NCBI RefSeq assembly: GCF_003367245.1
Contig: NZ_QRGR01000002.1
Location: forward strand, 40,281-104,280
DNA length: 64,000 nucleotides
Source: Pontibacter diazotrophicus
GTDB taxonomy: Bacteria; Bacteroidota; Bacteroidia; Cytophagales; Hymenobacteraceae
Reading direction: 5' to 3'
The notes beneath the pieces are model-generated. The model made no database searches and was not told where the DNA came from. It was given only the letters and a program-made list of their open reading frames with translations. The translations under genes and the position numbers were made by a program. Position 1 is the stretch's first letter. Every line of letters begins with the position of its first letter. Of this stretch, positions 15,776 to 24,912 are shown in pieces.

Positions 15776-17716
15776 CTATCCCATCGTCTTCCTTACCCGC
15801 ATAAACCAATCCACCAGTATGCGGATCTGCTTATCGGTATAGCCCCTGTCCTTCATCCTTCTGGTGAAGTCCATGTGCTTCTTCTCATCCTCCTCATTGG
15901 ATTTCGCAGTGAAGGAAACCACCGGCAGCAGGTCTTCTGTATTGGTGAAGATCTTTTTCTCGATAACGTTTTTGATTTTCTCGTACGAGTCCCACCTTGG
16001 GCTTTCTCCCCCATGGTTGGCCTTGTAGCGCAGCGTGAAGTTGGTGACCTCCGCCCGGAAATCTTTTGGATTGGCGATGCCGGCTGGCTTCTCGATTTTC
16101 TCCAGTTCGGCGTTCAGGATGCTCCTGTCGAAGATCTCCCCTGAGTCCGGATCGCGGAAATCGTTGTTCTGCATCCAGTGGTCAGCATAAATCACGTACT
16201 TGTCAAAGATGTTCTGCCCGTAAGAGGAATAAGACTCGATATAAGCTTTCTGGATCTCATCAGAAATAAACTCAGCATACTTGCTGGCCAGCACCGACTT
16301 GATCAGGTGCAGGTACTTCGTTTCTGTTTCAGGAGGAAGCATCATTTTTATCACCTCCTGCTCCAGCACATAAAGCAGGTGCACCGGGTTGGCAGCAATT
16401 TCCTCACTGTCGAAGTTAAACACCCTGGAAAGGATTTTAAAGGCAAATCGGGTGGAGATACCCTGCATACCTTCGTTAATGCCGGCATCATCGCGGTATT
16501 CCTGTATAGATTTGGCGTTCGGATCTGTTTCCCGCAGTGTTTCGCCGTTATACACCCGCATCTTGGAGTAGATAGTGGAGTTCTCAGGCTCCTTCAGCCG
16601 CGACATAACAGAGAATTCTGCCAGCAGCTCAATGGTTTTAGGAGCGCAGGGGGCTTTCTTCAGCGAGCTTTCCTGAATAAGCTTTTCGTAAATCTTGATT
16701 TCTTCGCTCACGCGCAGGCAGTAAGGCACCTGTACTTTGTAGATACGGTCCAGGAAGGCTTCGTTCTTTTTGTCGTTGAGGAACTTGGACCATTCCGATT
16801 CGTTGGAGTGCGCCAGGATGATGCCATCGAAAGGAATAGCGCCGATGGGCTCCGTGCCTTTGTAGTTTTTTTCCTGTGTGGCTGTCAGTAAAGGGTTGAG
16901 CACTTTTATCGGGGCCTTGAACATCTCCACAAACTCCAGCAGGCCCTGGTTTGCCAGGCAGAGGCCACCGGTATAGGAGTAAGCATCCGGATCACTTTGC
17001 TGAAATTCAGCCAGTTTCCGGATATCGACTTTACCCACCAGCGTCGAAATATCCTGGTTGTTTTCATCACCCGGCTCTGTTTTGGAGATGGCAATCTGCT
17101 CCTGAATAGAAGGGTACAGCATGATCACCTTAAACTTGTTGATGTCGCCACCAAACTCCCTAAGCCTTTTAGAAGCCCAGGGGCTCATGCAACCCGGCAC
17201 ATAGCGGGACGGGATATTATACTCCTGCTCCAGTTCCTCGGTATAATCGGCAAACAAACCCAGCGGGCTTTCAAATACCGGGCTTACCTCTTCACCTGCC
17301 TTCAGCACATAGATAGGGTGCTGCTGCATTAAGTGCTTCAGCTTTTCAGCCAGGGAGCTCTTACCCCCTCCTACCGGGCCCATCAGGTACAGAATCTGCT
17401 TCTTTTCTTCCAGGCCCTGCGCCGAGTGCCTGAAATAAGACACGATCTGCTCCACGGTGCTTTCCATGCCATAAAAGTCTTTGAAGGCTGGATATACTTT
17501 TATCTTCTTGTTGGAGAAGATTCTGCTTAGCACAGGATCCTGGCGAGTATCCAGCATCTCCGGCTCCCCGATGGCTGCCAGTATCCTTTCAGCAGGCTTG
17601 GCATATACCTTCGGGTTCTTCTTACACTCCTCGAGATAGGCAGCTACTGTCATCTCGTTCATAGAGGCACTGTAATTTGTCTTTATCTTTTCTAAAATGT
17701 TCATAGGGTGTGTCAT
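15776..17716 (-). CDS. prkA: PrkA family serine protein kinase / AAA+ protein (YeaG)
   Basis: PrkA of 646 residues, the first gene of the PrkA-YeaH-SpoVR module. An N-terminal AAA+ domain is shown by the Walker A motif GPVGGGKS at residues 113-120, after the family block KVYPAFKDFYGMESTVEQIV; the C-terminal half is the PrkA kinase-like domain, which is distantly related to eukaryotic kinases. In other bacteria it responds to starvation, and some members have been reported to act as proteases. Cytoplasmic. Start: ATG at 17716 or four codons later at 17704; neither has a clear ribosome site, as is usual in Bacteroidota. Confidence 0.95.
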   Translation of the reverse strand: MTHPMNILEKIKTNYSASMNEMTVAAYLEECKKNPKVYAKPAERILAAIGEPEMLDTRQDPVLSRIFSNKKIKVYPAFKDFYGMESTVEQIVSYFRHSAQGLEEKKQILYLMGPVGGGKSSLAEKLKHLMQQHPIYVLKAGEEVSPVFESPLGLFADYTEELEQEYNIPSRYVPGCMSPWASKRLREFGGDINKFKVIMLYPSIQEQIAISKTEPGDENNQDISTLVGKVDIRKLAEFQQSDPDAYSYTGGLCLANQGLLEFVEMFKAPIKVLNPLLTATQEKNYKGTEPIGAIPFDGIILAHSNESEWSKFLNDKKNEAFLDRIYKVQVPYCLRVSEEIKIYEKLIQESSLKKAPCAPKTIELLAEFSVMSRLKEPENSTIYSKMRVYNGETLRETDPNAKSIQEYRDDAGINEGMQGISTRFAFKILSRVFNFDSEEIAANPVHLLYVLEQEVIKMMLPPETETKYLHLIKSVLASKYAEFISDEIQKAYIESYSSYGQNIFDKYVIYADHWMQNNDFRDPDSGEIFDRSILNAELEKIEKPAGIANPKDFRAEVTNFTLRYKANHGGESPRWDSYEKIKNVIEKKIFTNTEDLLPVVSFTAKSNEEDEKKHMDFTRRMKDRGYTDKQIRILVDWFMRVRKTMG

Positions 17717-18371
17717 TTATAACATAGTCAGAATCATTTTACAACATAGAGCAAAAGCAGTTTCTCAACCTATCTAGCTGGAGTTTAAGCTACTGCTAAG
17801 CAACTAATCCTATCATGGTGATGTAATGTATGGGTGCTTGATTATTTGATTTCGAAAACAGAAGATACTTAATTTTCAGCAAAATGTCTATCTGAAATTA
17901 AAATCTTTTGCTCTTTCTGTTATTCCTTTTGTGTCTTGCTATAACTGATAAGCGTGGTAATGGTCCACAACAGCTGCTATCAAGGCTTTATAAAGCGTGA
18001 AGGGTATGCTGCAACAGCGCCTGCTTTATACTGCCTGCCATAGAGTAATTTGTATTCTTCGGGGCAAAAGCAATTTTGTACACCCTGTGTTATACACAAG
18101 GGGATTATTTGCTTTGAGCTGCCGAAACTAAAAAACAAGGAGCAAGCAATGCCTGCGCTTTGTTTTGATTTTGGGGGCTAATACAGGAACAGCGATTAGA
18201 TATTATAAATTCAAAATGGATTATATTTTATAAAAAAATGATGCAAAATCCGTATAAATCCTGCTGAAGAAGAGACAAATTCAGTGAAGGTGTATTTTCT
18301 CATCACCGGTATCGCTCCCTATCCAATTTGCTAACAGTCCTTTACCTGTCATTGTTTTCCATCCATTTTTT
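17717..18371. other. Intergenic stretch upstream of prkA
   Basis: About 650 bases with no supportable gene on either strand. It is the divergent control region of prkA (minus). I see no perfect TAnnTTTG element close to prkA. Confidence 0.3.
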
Positions 18372-18550
18372 TAAATAAAACAAGTTGCGGTATACTCCTT
18401 TCACTGTTTCGCTACCGTTAAAGACCCACCCCTGCCCCTCCCAAGAGGGGAATTTCGGTTCAGAAGAAAGATTCCCCTCCTCGGAGGGGCAGGGGTGGGT
18501 TCATTTCAGCTACAAAAGAATAATCGCAACATGAGTTAAATAAAACAAGT
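18372..18550. repeat. 15-base direct repeats around family C copy 2
   Basis: TTAAATAAAACAAGT occurs at 18372-18386 and again at 18536-18550, on either side of the family C palindrome. Just inside them GTTGCG (18384) and CGCAAC (18524-18529) are inverted. This is the layout expected for an inserted miniature element with a target duplication, though a short chance repeat is possible. Confidence 0.55.
18424..18500. repeat. GC-rich palindrome, family C copy 2
   Basis: Begins ACCCACCCCTGCCCCTCC and ends GGAGGGGCAGGGGTGGGT, a 77-base inverted repeat with ATTCCCCTC/GAGGGGAAT inside each half. It is the same type as 39206-39286. Confidence 0.9.
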
Positions 18551-18631
18551 GCCACACAACCTGTACCGGCTGAATGACCTCTATACAGAACGCAGTTCCA
18601 TAACTTTTAGCCCCGATTCTACTTATAAGGA

Positions 18632-18859
18632 ATGAACAACAAATATAAAAGAGCTATGGAAGAAGAAAAGAAAAAAGCCGCATCGGTGGAAAAAGAAGGA
18701 GAAAAAGTAACAGGCGGCGCTGACGCAGCAGACAAAGACACCAACACGACTAATTCCGGAGAGGGTGGCGAAGAGTATATACCGGATAACGCCACCAAGA
18801 GAGAGAACTCAACGGGCTATAATGAGCTGCCGGAGCAAAGCAAAGTAGGCGGCGACTAG
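18632..18859 (+). CDS. Small hydrophilic, probably disordered protein (75 residues)
   Basis: A 75-residue protein made almost only of charged and small polar residues, with a Lys/Glu-rich start (EEEKKKAASVEKEGEKV) and a Gly/Asn/Thr-rich rest, so it is probably unstructured. No family is recognised. It is supported as a gene by the AAGGA just before the ATG and by a strong terminator 37 bases after the stop. Such proteins in Cytophagales are sometimes stress related; that is only a guess here. Confidence 0.6.
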   Translation: MNNKYKRAMEEEKKKAASVEKEGEKVTGGADAADKDTNTTNSGEGGEEYIPDNATKRENSTGYNELPEQSKVGGD

Positions 18860-18896
18860 TGCCGTTCAGATTATATGCAGGATACCAGTAGATTGA

Positions 18897-18924
18897 AAGA
18901 GCACCTCCAGGGTGCTCTTTTTTT
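18897..18924 (+). terminator. Rho-independent terminator of the small protein gene
   Basis: AGAGCACC pairs with GGTGCTCT around a short loop, followed by seven T. Confidence 0.9.
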
Positions 18925-18998
18925 GCCCCCTTTAACTGCTGCATGATGTCAATTACTAAAAAAAGAGGCGTATAGGATGAATTCATGAATTAAAATCA

Positions 18999-19006
18999 TA
19001 TATTTA
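18999..19006 (+). promoter_or_regulatory. Putative -7 promoter element
   Basis: TATATTTA, one base from the TAnnTTTG consensus, 24 bases before the start codon at 19030. Confidence 0.4.
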
Positions 19007-19029
19007 AACTATACCCTACCGGCCTGACT

Positions 19030-20289
19030 ATGAGCAAGATCTTCCTCATCAACCTCGCCTCTGTGCTTCTCTTTGCCTTCAATGCCACTGCCAACCAGCT
19101 GCTGGTGCCCATGGACGATGCCCAGAAAAATCATCTGAAAGCATACGGAGTGGCTTATTGGGTGCTGCAGCACCAGCAGGAAGTGGACTGGCTACTCAAT
19201 TACCGGGGCGGCAGCTTCGGGTTCCGCCAAACGCCCCAGTTCGAGGAGGAATTACGTGCCAGGGGCATCAGTTATGCCATCCTCTCAGACAACCAGTACA
19301 ATATTATTCTGCAACAGATCGCCGACCCGGACGCGAACATGGAAGTGATGAAGCTGGAGAAGGTGCCGAAAATTGCCGTGTACTCCCCCAAAACAGACCA
19401 GCCTTGGGACGATGCTGTGACGCTGGTGCTTGATTATGCCGAGATTCCGTATGAACATGTGTTTGATGAAGAGGTGCTGGCCAAAGAGCTTCCCCGCTAC
19501 GACTGGCTGCACCTGCACCACGAGGACTTTACCGGACAGTATGGCAAATCCGGCCGCCGCCACCAAAGCTGGCTGAAGGTACAGCAGCAGGAATCGCAGG
19601 AACTGGCCAGCAGGTACGGCTACAGCAAGGTGACGCAGATGAAGCTAGGGGTGGTAAAAGAAATCAAAGCGTTTGTGGCTGGAGGCGGCTTTATGTTTGC
19701 CATGTGCTCCGCCACCGACACCTATGATATAGCCCTGGCCGCCAACGGCGTAGACATAGTGGATGCCATGTATGACGGCGACGACGTGGATCCGGAAGCG
19801 CAGCAGAAGCTTGACTTCAGCCAGAGCTTCGCCTTCAAAGATTTTGAAGTGTACCTGAGCCCTTACAACCGGGAGTTCTCCAGCATCGACAACCAGCGCC
19901 GGGAACGCGGCCTGTACGAGGGAGAAGACTACTTCTCGCTCTTCACCTTCTCCGCCAAGTGGGACCACATCCCGACAATGCTCACACAGAACCATGAGAA
20001 AACCATCAGAGGCTTTATGGGCCAGACCACTGCGTTCAAAAAACAGTATGTGAAGGGAGCAGCCACTATTATGGGCGTATCCGAAGAGGCCGGTGAAGTA
20101 CGCTACCTGAACGGCAGCGTCGGCAAAGGCACTTGGACCTTTTATGGCGGCCACGACCCGGAAGATTACTGGCACATGCCAGGCGAACCCCCAACAGACC
20201 TGGCCCTCTATCCCAACTCCCCCGGCTATCGCCTTATCCTCAACAACATTCTCTTCCCCGCCGCCAAAAAGAAAAAGCCTAAAACCTGA
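19030..20289 (+). CDS. Exported conserved protein of Bacteroidota ('asparagine synthetase B' by database label)
   Basis: A 419-residue protein with an N-terminal signal peptide (MSKIFLINLASVLLFAFNATA), so it acts outside the cytoplasm. Relatives in Bacteroidota carry the name asparagine synthetase B, but I see neither the N-terminal catalytic Cys of a glutaminase domain nor an ATP-pyrophosphatase SGGxDS motif, so that name is likely wrong. The middle has a Rossmann/amidotransferase-like look (IAVYSPK, PRYDWLHLHHEDFTGQYG, VAGGGFMFAMCSATDTYDIAL, GKGTWTFYGGHDPEDYWH), similar to ThuA/glutamine amidotransferase-fold proteins. The true activity is unknown. It ends with a Lys-rich tail. Transcribed alone. 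Confidence 0.85.
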   Translation: MSKIFLINLASVLLFAFNATANQLLVPMDDAQKNHLKAYGVAYWVLQHQQEVDWLLNYRGGSFGFRQTPQFEEELRARGISYAILSDNQYNIILQQIADPDANMEVMKLEKVPKIAVYSPKTDQPWDDAVTLVLDYAEIPYEHVFDEEVLAKELPRYDWLHLHHEDFTGQYGKSGRRHQSWLKVQQQESQELASRYGYSKVTQMKLGVVKEIKAFVAGGGFMFAMCSATDTYDIALAANGVDIVDAMYDGDDVDPEAQQKLDFSQSFAFKDFEVYLSPYNREFSSIDNQRRERGLYEGEDYFSLFTFSAKWDHIPTMLTQNHEKTIRGFMGQTTAFKKQYVKGAATIMGVSEEAGEVRYLNGSVGKGTWTFYGGHDPEDYWHMPGEPPTDLALYPNSPGYRLILNNILFPAAKKKKPKT

Positions 20290-20325
20290 CCAGGATTTTT
20301 CTTTTTGAATATGTGCAGCCTTGCC

Positions 20326-20540
20326 AGCACGAAGTGAAGGTGTTTCCAGTCTTTGGGTTGAGCGCCTTGTATTTGATGCGGTGCTGAGCGACAGCGAGGC
20401 AGCCGGAGCAGAGCGGAGGCAGCTTCAAATGCACAGCGCGATGCCCGAAGACGAGGCTTCTCGGCCTTGAGAGCTCAGCGCAATGGAAATGAAACAGTAG
20501 GTAAGATGCCGCTGGATGAACTGTTACAACGGCAGCTTAG
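20326..20540 (+). repeat. Dispersed element, family B copy 1
   Basis: About 215 bases. The 5' block (AGCACGAAGTGAAGGTGTTT through GTTGAGCGCCT) and the 3' block (CACAGCGCGATGCCCGAAGA through GATGCCGCTGGATGAA) are nearly identical to the copy at 32073-32292, which is in the other orientation. The ~60 bases between the blocks differ completely. No reading frame is shared, so it is non-coding. Confidence 0.9.
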
Positions 20541-20583
20541 GTAAACTTACTTTACACTATATAGTCTTTCATATGCCGGGTCA

Positions 20584-20618
20584 AACCACCCCTACCCCTC
20601 CTTGTCCAAGGAGGGGAG
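20584..20618. repeat. GC-rich palindrome, family C copy 3 (half element)
   Basis: AACCACCCCTACCCCTCCTT followed by GTCCAAGGAGGGGAGT; one half of the family C structure with its local hairpin CCCCTCCTTG/CAAGGAGGGG. Confidence 0.85.
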
Positions 20619-20682
20619 TAAAAACTCTCTCTATATAATATATCAGCATATCCAATCATCTCCACATCTTCAAATCAAAATA

Positions 20683-21939
20683 TTAAACTTTTCCTTTCCG
20701 CAACTCCAGCACCGTAACCTCCGGCCAGATACCTACTCTTCCGCTGAAACCGATAAAGCCGAAGCCGCGGTTTACGTACAGCAAGCGCTGGTTGTCTTTT
20801 GCCAGTCCGGCCCAGTTCTCGTAGCGGTACTGCACGGGGCTCCAGCGCACCAGCGGCGTTTCTACCCCAAACTGCATGCCGTGGGTGTGCCCGGAGAGGG
20901 TCAGGTGCACGTGCGAGGGGTGCGTTTTCACCACCTCATCCCAATGCGAGGGATCATGGGAAAGCAGGACTTTGAAAGCATCTTCCTCTACCCCTGTTAA
21001 AGCCTTGTCCAGGTCACCTTTCTGAATAAAACCCCTTCCCCAGTTCTCCACGCCTACCAAGGCCAGTTTCTGGCCGTCCTTTTCGACCAGCACATGCTCA
21101 TCCAGGAGCAGGCGATAGCCCATTGCAGCATGGTGCTGCTTCAGGCGCTCCAGGTTAGCCTCCTGCGCCGCCTCACTGTCCCACTCGGCGTACATACCGT
21201 AATCATGGTTTCCTAGAACAGCGTACTGCCCATAGGGCGCCCTGATTTGCCCGAAGCCATCCATATAAGGCACAATCTCGGAGGCGTAGTCGTTCACCAG
21301 ATCACCGGTAAACACAAACATATCCGATTGCTGCGCCTTTATCAGCTCGATGCCGCGCTGCACGGCAGCAGCATTATCAAAACTGCCCGAATGCACATCC
21401 GATACCTGCGTGATAGTGAAACCATCAAAAGCCTCGGGCAGGTCGTCAAAGTATAAAGTGTGCCGGTGAACGGTATAATCGTACTTGCCTTTCACGGTGC
21501 CATATATAAAGGAGAAGAAAGGAATACTGGCCAGCCCCAGCGCCAACTGGCTCATAAACTTCCTGCGCTCCGGGAAAAGCGGCTCCTTCTGCTTCCCTTT
21601 TTTATCTTTCCTCCTGAAGAAGGGAACAACAGCTGCACCAGACCGGAAGATATCTTCTGCAAAGAGCACCAGCGTAAAAACAATTTTAGTGACAAAAAAG
21701 GTAAGAAAGGCATTGATAAACCACTGGATAAGCGGTGTGGACCTGTCGGCAGAAAAACGAAAGTAGATAGCAAAGCCAAAACCGATGATAAAGCCGATAA
21801 AGAAAACCCAGTAGGCCCTGTATATTATTTTACGCACCCGCTGTGAACGCCAGTTAGCGGTAAGGCGTTTTAAGCCCTGAAATACATACCAGTCCAGGAT
21901 AAGGGTGATAATTCCCAGTATTAAAATAAATTGCGACAT
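20683..21939 (-). CDS. Membrane-anchored metallophosphoesterase
   Basis: Calcineurin-like phosphoesterase with all metal-binding blocks: DVHSG, GDLVND, GNHDYG, LSHDPSHWDEV and SGHTHGMQFG. About 150 N-terminal residues hold four hydrophobic segments (starting SQFILILGIITLILDWYVF), so the catalytic domain is tethered to the inner membrane, with its active site probably on the periplasmic side. Relatives act on phosphodiesters or phospholipid intermediates such as UDP-diacylglucosamine, but the substrate cannot be read here. The ATG at 21939 is chosen over the longer frame because the membrane segment begins there. Confidence 0.93.
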   Translation of the reverse strand: MSQFILILGIITLILDWYVFQGLKRLTANWRSQRVRKIIYRAYWVFFIGFIIGFGFAIYFRFSADRSTPLIQWFINAFLTFFVTKIVFTLVLFAEDIFRSGAAVVPFFRRKDKKGKQKEPLFPERRKFMSQLALGLASIPFFSFIYGTVKGKYDYTVHRHTLYFDDLPEAFDGFTITQVSDVHSGSFDNAAAVQRGIELIKAQQSDMFVFTGDLVNDYASEIVPYMDGFGQIRAPYGQYAVLGNHDYGMYAEWDSEAAQEANLERLKQHHAAMGYRLLLDEHVLVEKDGQKLALVGVENWGRGFIQKGDLDKALTGVEEDAFKVLLSHDPSHWDEVVKTHPSHVHLTLSGHTHGMQFGVETPLVRWSPVQYRYENWAGLAKDNQRLLYVNRGFGFIGFSGRVGIWPEVTVLELRKGKV

Positions 21940-22026
21940 TTGAGCTTCTAAAAAATCCGGACAGGAAAAATCCGACAACAATGTTTTACCCAGCGCACCT
22001 TATATCGCTGTGCCGCTATAGCTAAC

Positions 22027-22067
22027 GGCTGTGCCTGGAATTTAGATATATAAATCCCAGGCACAGC
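22027..22067. repeat. Perfect inverted repeat (hairpin) in the divergent intergenic region
   Basis: GGCTGTGCCTGG and CCAGGCACAGCC face each other around an AT-rich centre. It lies between the start regions of the phosphoesterase (-) and the MFS gene (+). There is no T tract, so a terminator role is uncertain; a protein-binding operator is possible. Confidence 0.6.
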
Positions 22068-22299
22068 CTCCTCCGTATTCCGGCGTTTTTACCTGAGCGC
22101 ATGTAGGAATACATAGTAGTAGCACGTAGTTTTAGAAGCGGGAAAAGGTGACTTTATGTATTAACAAGGCTTTCTTGCAGCTCAAAGAATAAAGTTTAAA
22201 CTTGCTCTTACCTGGATTCAACGGACAAACTCCCGTAAACACTTCGGCAGCGTTATGATCTGAAAGAGCTGCATCCGGATTAGAACCTGATTACCCATC

Positions 22300-23532
22300 A
22301 TGACTGACACGAGAACACCTGGTGCTGAACCACAATTAACGCGCGCAACCCTTTGGCTGATGACCATTGCTTCCGGCATGGTGGTGGCCAATATATATTA
22401 CAACCAGCCGCTACTGGTAGAGATAGCCAACACCTACCAGGTGCCCGAGGCGACGGCGGGTATGGTGGCCATGCTGACCCAGGTGGGCTACGCTATCGGC
22501 TTGCTGTTTATTATACCGCTCGGGGACATGCTGCGGCGCAAACGCCTCATCCTGATAGATTTTGTGCTGATCATCCTGTCGCTGCTGATGGCTGCCTTCT
22601 CACCTAATATCTATACCCTAATGGCGGCCAGCCTGCTGATTGGGGCAACCTCGGTGGTGCCGCAGCTCTTTGTGCCGATGGCCGCGCACCTGGCACGGCC
22701 GGAGGCACGCGGCAAAGCGGTGGGTACTGTTATGAGCGGGCTGCTGATAGGTATCCTTTGCTCGCGTACGCTCAGCGGCTTTGTGGGGGCACATTTAGGC
22801 TGGCGGGCCATGTTCGTGATAGCGGCGGGCCTGATGCTGGCACTTTGGGTGGTGCTGTATTACCTGCTCCCGGAGGTGCACCCGCAGTTTAAGGGCAACT
22901 ACAAAAGTCTGATGAAGTCGCTCGTGCACCTCTTCCGTACTGAGCCGAAACTGCGGCTTGCCTCTTTCAGGGGCGCCTTGTCCTTTGCCTGTTTCGGCGG
23001 TTTCTGGACTACGCTGGTGTTCCTGCTCGAAGGCCCGCCCTTTCACGCAGGCAGCGATGTGGCCGGTGCTTTTGGGCTAATAGGCGCAGGCGGCGCTGTG
23101 ATGGCCTCGGTAATGGGCAGGCTGAGCGACAGGTATGACACCCGCATTTTACTTGTAGCCACCATTGGGATGATCATCGTTTCGTATGTTGTATTCGGCG
23201 TGTTCAGTACCAGCTTTATAGGGCTGGTGGTAGGGGTCATACTGCTCGACCTGGGGCTGCAGGCTTCTCATATCGCCAACCAGACGCTCATATTCACCCT
23301 TAATCCGCAGGCTCGCAACCGCCTGAATACCGTGTACATGTTCACTTATTTTATGGGTGGCGCAACCGGCACCATCCTGGCAAGCCAGGCATGGCAGGTA
23401 TGGCAATGGAATGGTGTGGTGCTGGTAGGGCTGGTATTCTCCTCGCTGGCTATGCTGGTGCACCTCCTGTTCGCCAAAAAGAACAGCCCTGCCTCTATCA
23501 CTGTTCCGAAGGAAGAATCACCGGCGGAGTAA
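22300..23532 (+). CDS. MFS family transporter
   Basis: Major facilitator protein of 410 residues with twelve predicted membrane helices. The loop 2-3 signature is GDMLRRKRLILID and a matching GRLSDRYDTRILL appears in the second half. The start MTIASGMVVANIYYNQPLL is typical of the drug/sugar efflux branch often seen in Bacteroidota and Proteobacteria. The substrate is unknown. It is transcribed alone, divergent from the phosphoesterase. Confidence 0.93.
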   Translation: MTDTRTPGAEPQLTRATLWLMTIASGMVVANIYYNQPLLVEIANTYQVPEATAGMVAMLTQVGYAIGLLFIIPLGDMLRRKRLILIDFVLIILSLLMAAFSPNIYTLMAASLLIGATSVVPQLFVPMAAHLARPEARGKAVGTVMSGLLIGILCSRTLSGFVGAHLGWRAMFVIAAGLMLALWVVLYYLLPEVHPQFKGNYKSLMKSLVHLFRTEPKLRLASFRGALSFACFGGFWTTLVFLLEGPPFHAGSDVAGAFGLIGAGGAVMASVMGRLSDRYDTRILLVATIGMIIVSYVVFGVFSTSFIGLVVGVILLDLGLQASHIANQTLIFTLNPQARNRLNTVYMFTYFMGGATGTILASQAWQVWQWNGVVLVGLVFSSLAMLVHLLFAKKNSPASITVPKEESPAE

Positions 23533-23580
23533 CCAGCTGATAAAAGGCTTCATACGCAGCACCATATCAAAAATGGTATG

Positions 23581-23733
23581 AGTCCTTCGGCACGACCTGT
23601 TGATATCCTGATGCTGCATGAGCAGCTGTAGCTCCAGCGGAGAAGCGTTTTCAATAAGGAGGTACAGCTTGCTCTGCTGGAGTTTTAGTGGTTGTGAAAT
23701 TCACCTCTATGAACAGGTCGCTCCGCCGGGACC
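23581..23733. repeat. Nested palindromic repeat, family A copy 2 (degenerate)
   Basis: The same order of parts as copy 1 but heavily mutated: AGTCCTTCGGCACGACCTGT at the left, AGCTCCAGCGGAGAAGCG inside, and GAACAGGTCGCTCCGCCGGG at the right. It looks like an old copy no longer kept in shape. It follows the MFS gene. Confidence 0.85.
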
Positions 23734-23907
23734 TGCACTATATGTACCTTTTCCAGCTGACTTTTTGCACCAATAGCGCCTGCTACAGGACCTGAAACAA
23801 CTTGTTTATTGTACTTTCTAAAGTAAGTTCTGCTGCTCTGGTTGAAACGACTTATAGCTTTTATCGTTTTAGATAGCAGGCACCACAACTATTTAAATTT
23901 ATATCTG

Positions 23908-24912
23908 ATGCAATACAAAGAACTGCCGGTTCAGCATAATGCGAAAGGAGAGCTCCGAAAGGTCGGGTTTGAGCTGGAGTACGCAAATGTGGGCATAGAA
24001 GAGTCCGTTAAAATAATTCAGGCTTTATATGGCGGAAAGGAAGAAATAGATCATCGCTTCTCGCGAAAGGTGACAGGTACCAGTGTGGGTGACTTTTCTG
24101 TGGAGATAGACCTGAGGCTATTGAATGAAAAAACGTACAAGGAGCCGCTTGATAAGCTAAATATCAACTTAAAAGATATAAGCATTGGAGACGGGACCCT
24201 GGAGGATGAAGTGGAGACTGCAATGGAAAGCGTTATCAACAAAGTGATACCGTATGAAATTACCACTCCACCGGTGCCCTACACAGAAATTGAGGTATTC
24301 GAAAAACTCCGGCAATCGTTGTACGAGCATAATGCCAAAGGAACAGAGGCCTTTATTACGAATGCCTTTGCCACCCATATCAACCCGGAGGTGCCAGATA
24401 CGGATGCCGACACAATCCTGAGGTATATTAATGCCTTCCTGCTGTTGTACCCGTGGCTCCTGAAAGAAGGAGAAACGGACATGGCCAGAAGAATGACGGC
24501 TTTTATAAATCCGTTTCCGGCAGAGTATGCAGAACTTGTCCTGCAACCCTCCTACCACCCAGACATGGAGATGCTTATAGAAGATTACCACCGGCTTAAC
24601 CCGGACAGAAACCGCCCCCTCGACATGTATCCCTTTTTCGCGGCAGTGCGGAAGGAGCAGGTGAACAGTTATACCGATTTAGGAAAGGTAAAAGCAAGGG
24701 AGACATTTCACTACCGGCTGCCCAACAGCTGGGTATCGAAGCCAAACTGGACGCTGGCAAAGGAGTGGAACAACTGGGTGGTGCTGGAAGAACTGGCAAA
24801 TGACCCCGACAGATTAGAGCAGATGAGTAAAGAATACTTAGCGCTTAAGGATGATACGCTCATCGGATTTGATAGTAAATGGATTAAACAGACAGAACAG
24901 TGGCTTTCATAA
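23908..24912 (+). CDS. Amidoligase family protein (Amidoligase_2)
   Basis: A 334-residue member of the amidoligase family, a glutamine synthetase-like fold that joins a carboxylate and an amine using ATP. Visible marks are the first beta-strand motif VGFELEYANV, the VEIDLRLL that follows as the second metal-binding strand, and the conserved THINPEVP with its metal-binding His. I start at the ATG at 23908; the frame runs upstream only to a TTG. The next gene overlaps it by 13 bases, so the two are translated as a pair. Cytoplasmic, no membrane segment. The target amine and acid are unknown; peptide or small-metabolite ligation is the family's known range. Confidence 0.85.
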   Translation: MQYKELPVQHNAKGELRKVGFELEYANVGIEESVKIIQALYGGKEEIDHRFSRKVTGTSVGDFSVEIDLRLLNEKTYKEPLDKLNINLKDISIGDGTLEDEVETAMESVINKVIPYEITTPPVPYTEIEVFEKLRQSLYEHNAKGTEAFITNAFATHINPEVPDTDADTILRYINAFLLLYPWLLKEGETDMARRMTAFINPFPAEYAELVLQPSYHPDMEMLIEDYHRLNPDRNRPLDMYPFFAAVRKEQVNSYTDLGKVKARETFHYRLPNSWVSKPNWTLAKEWNNWVVLEELANDPDRLEQMSKEYLALKDDTLIGFDSKWIKQTEQWLS

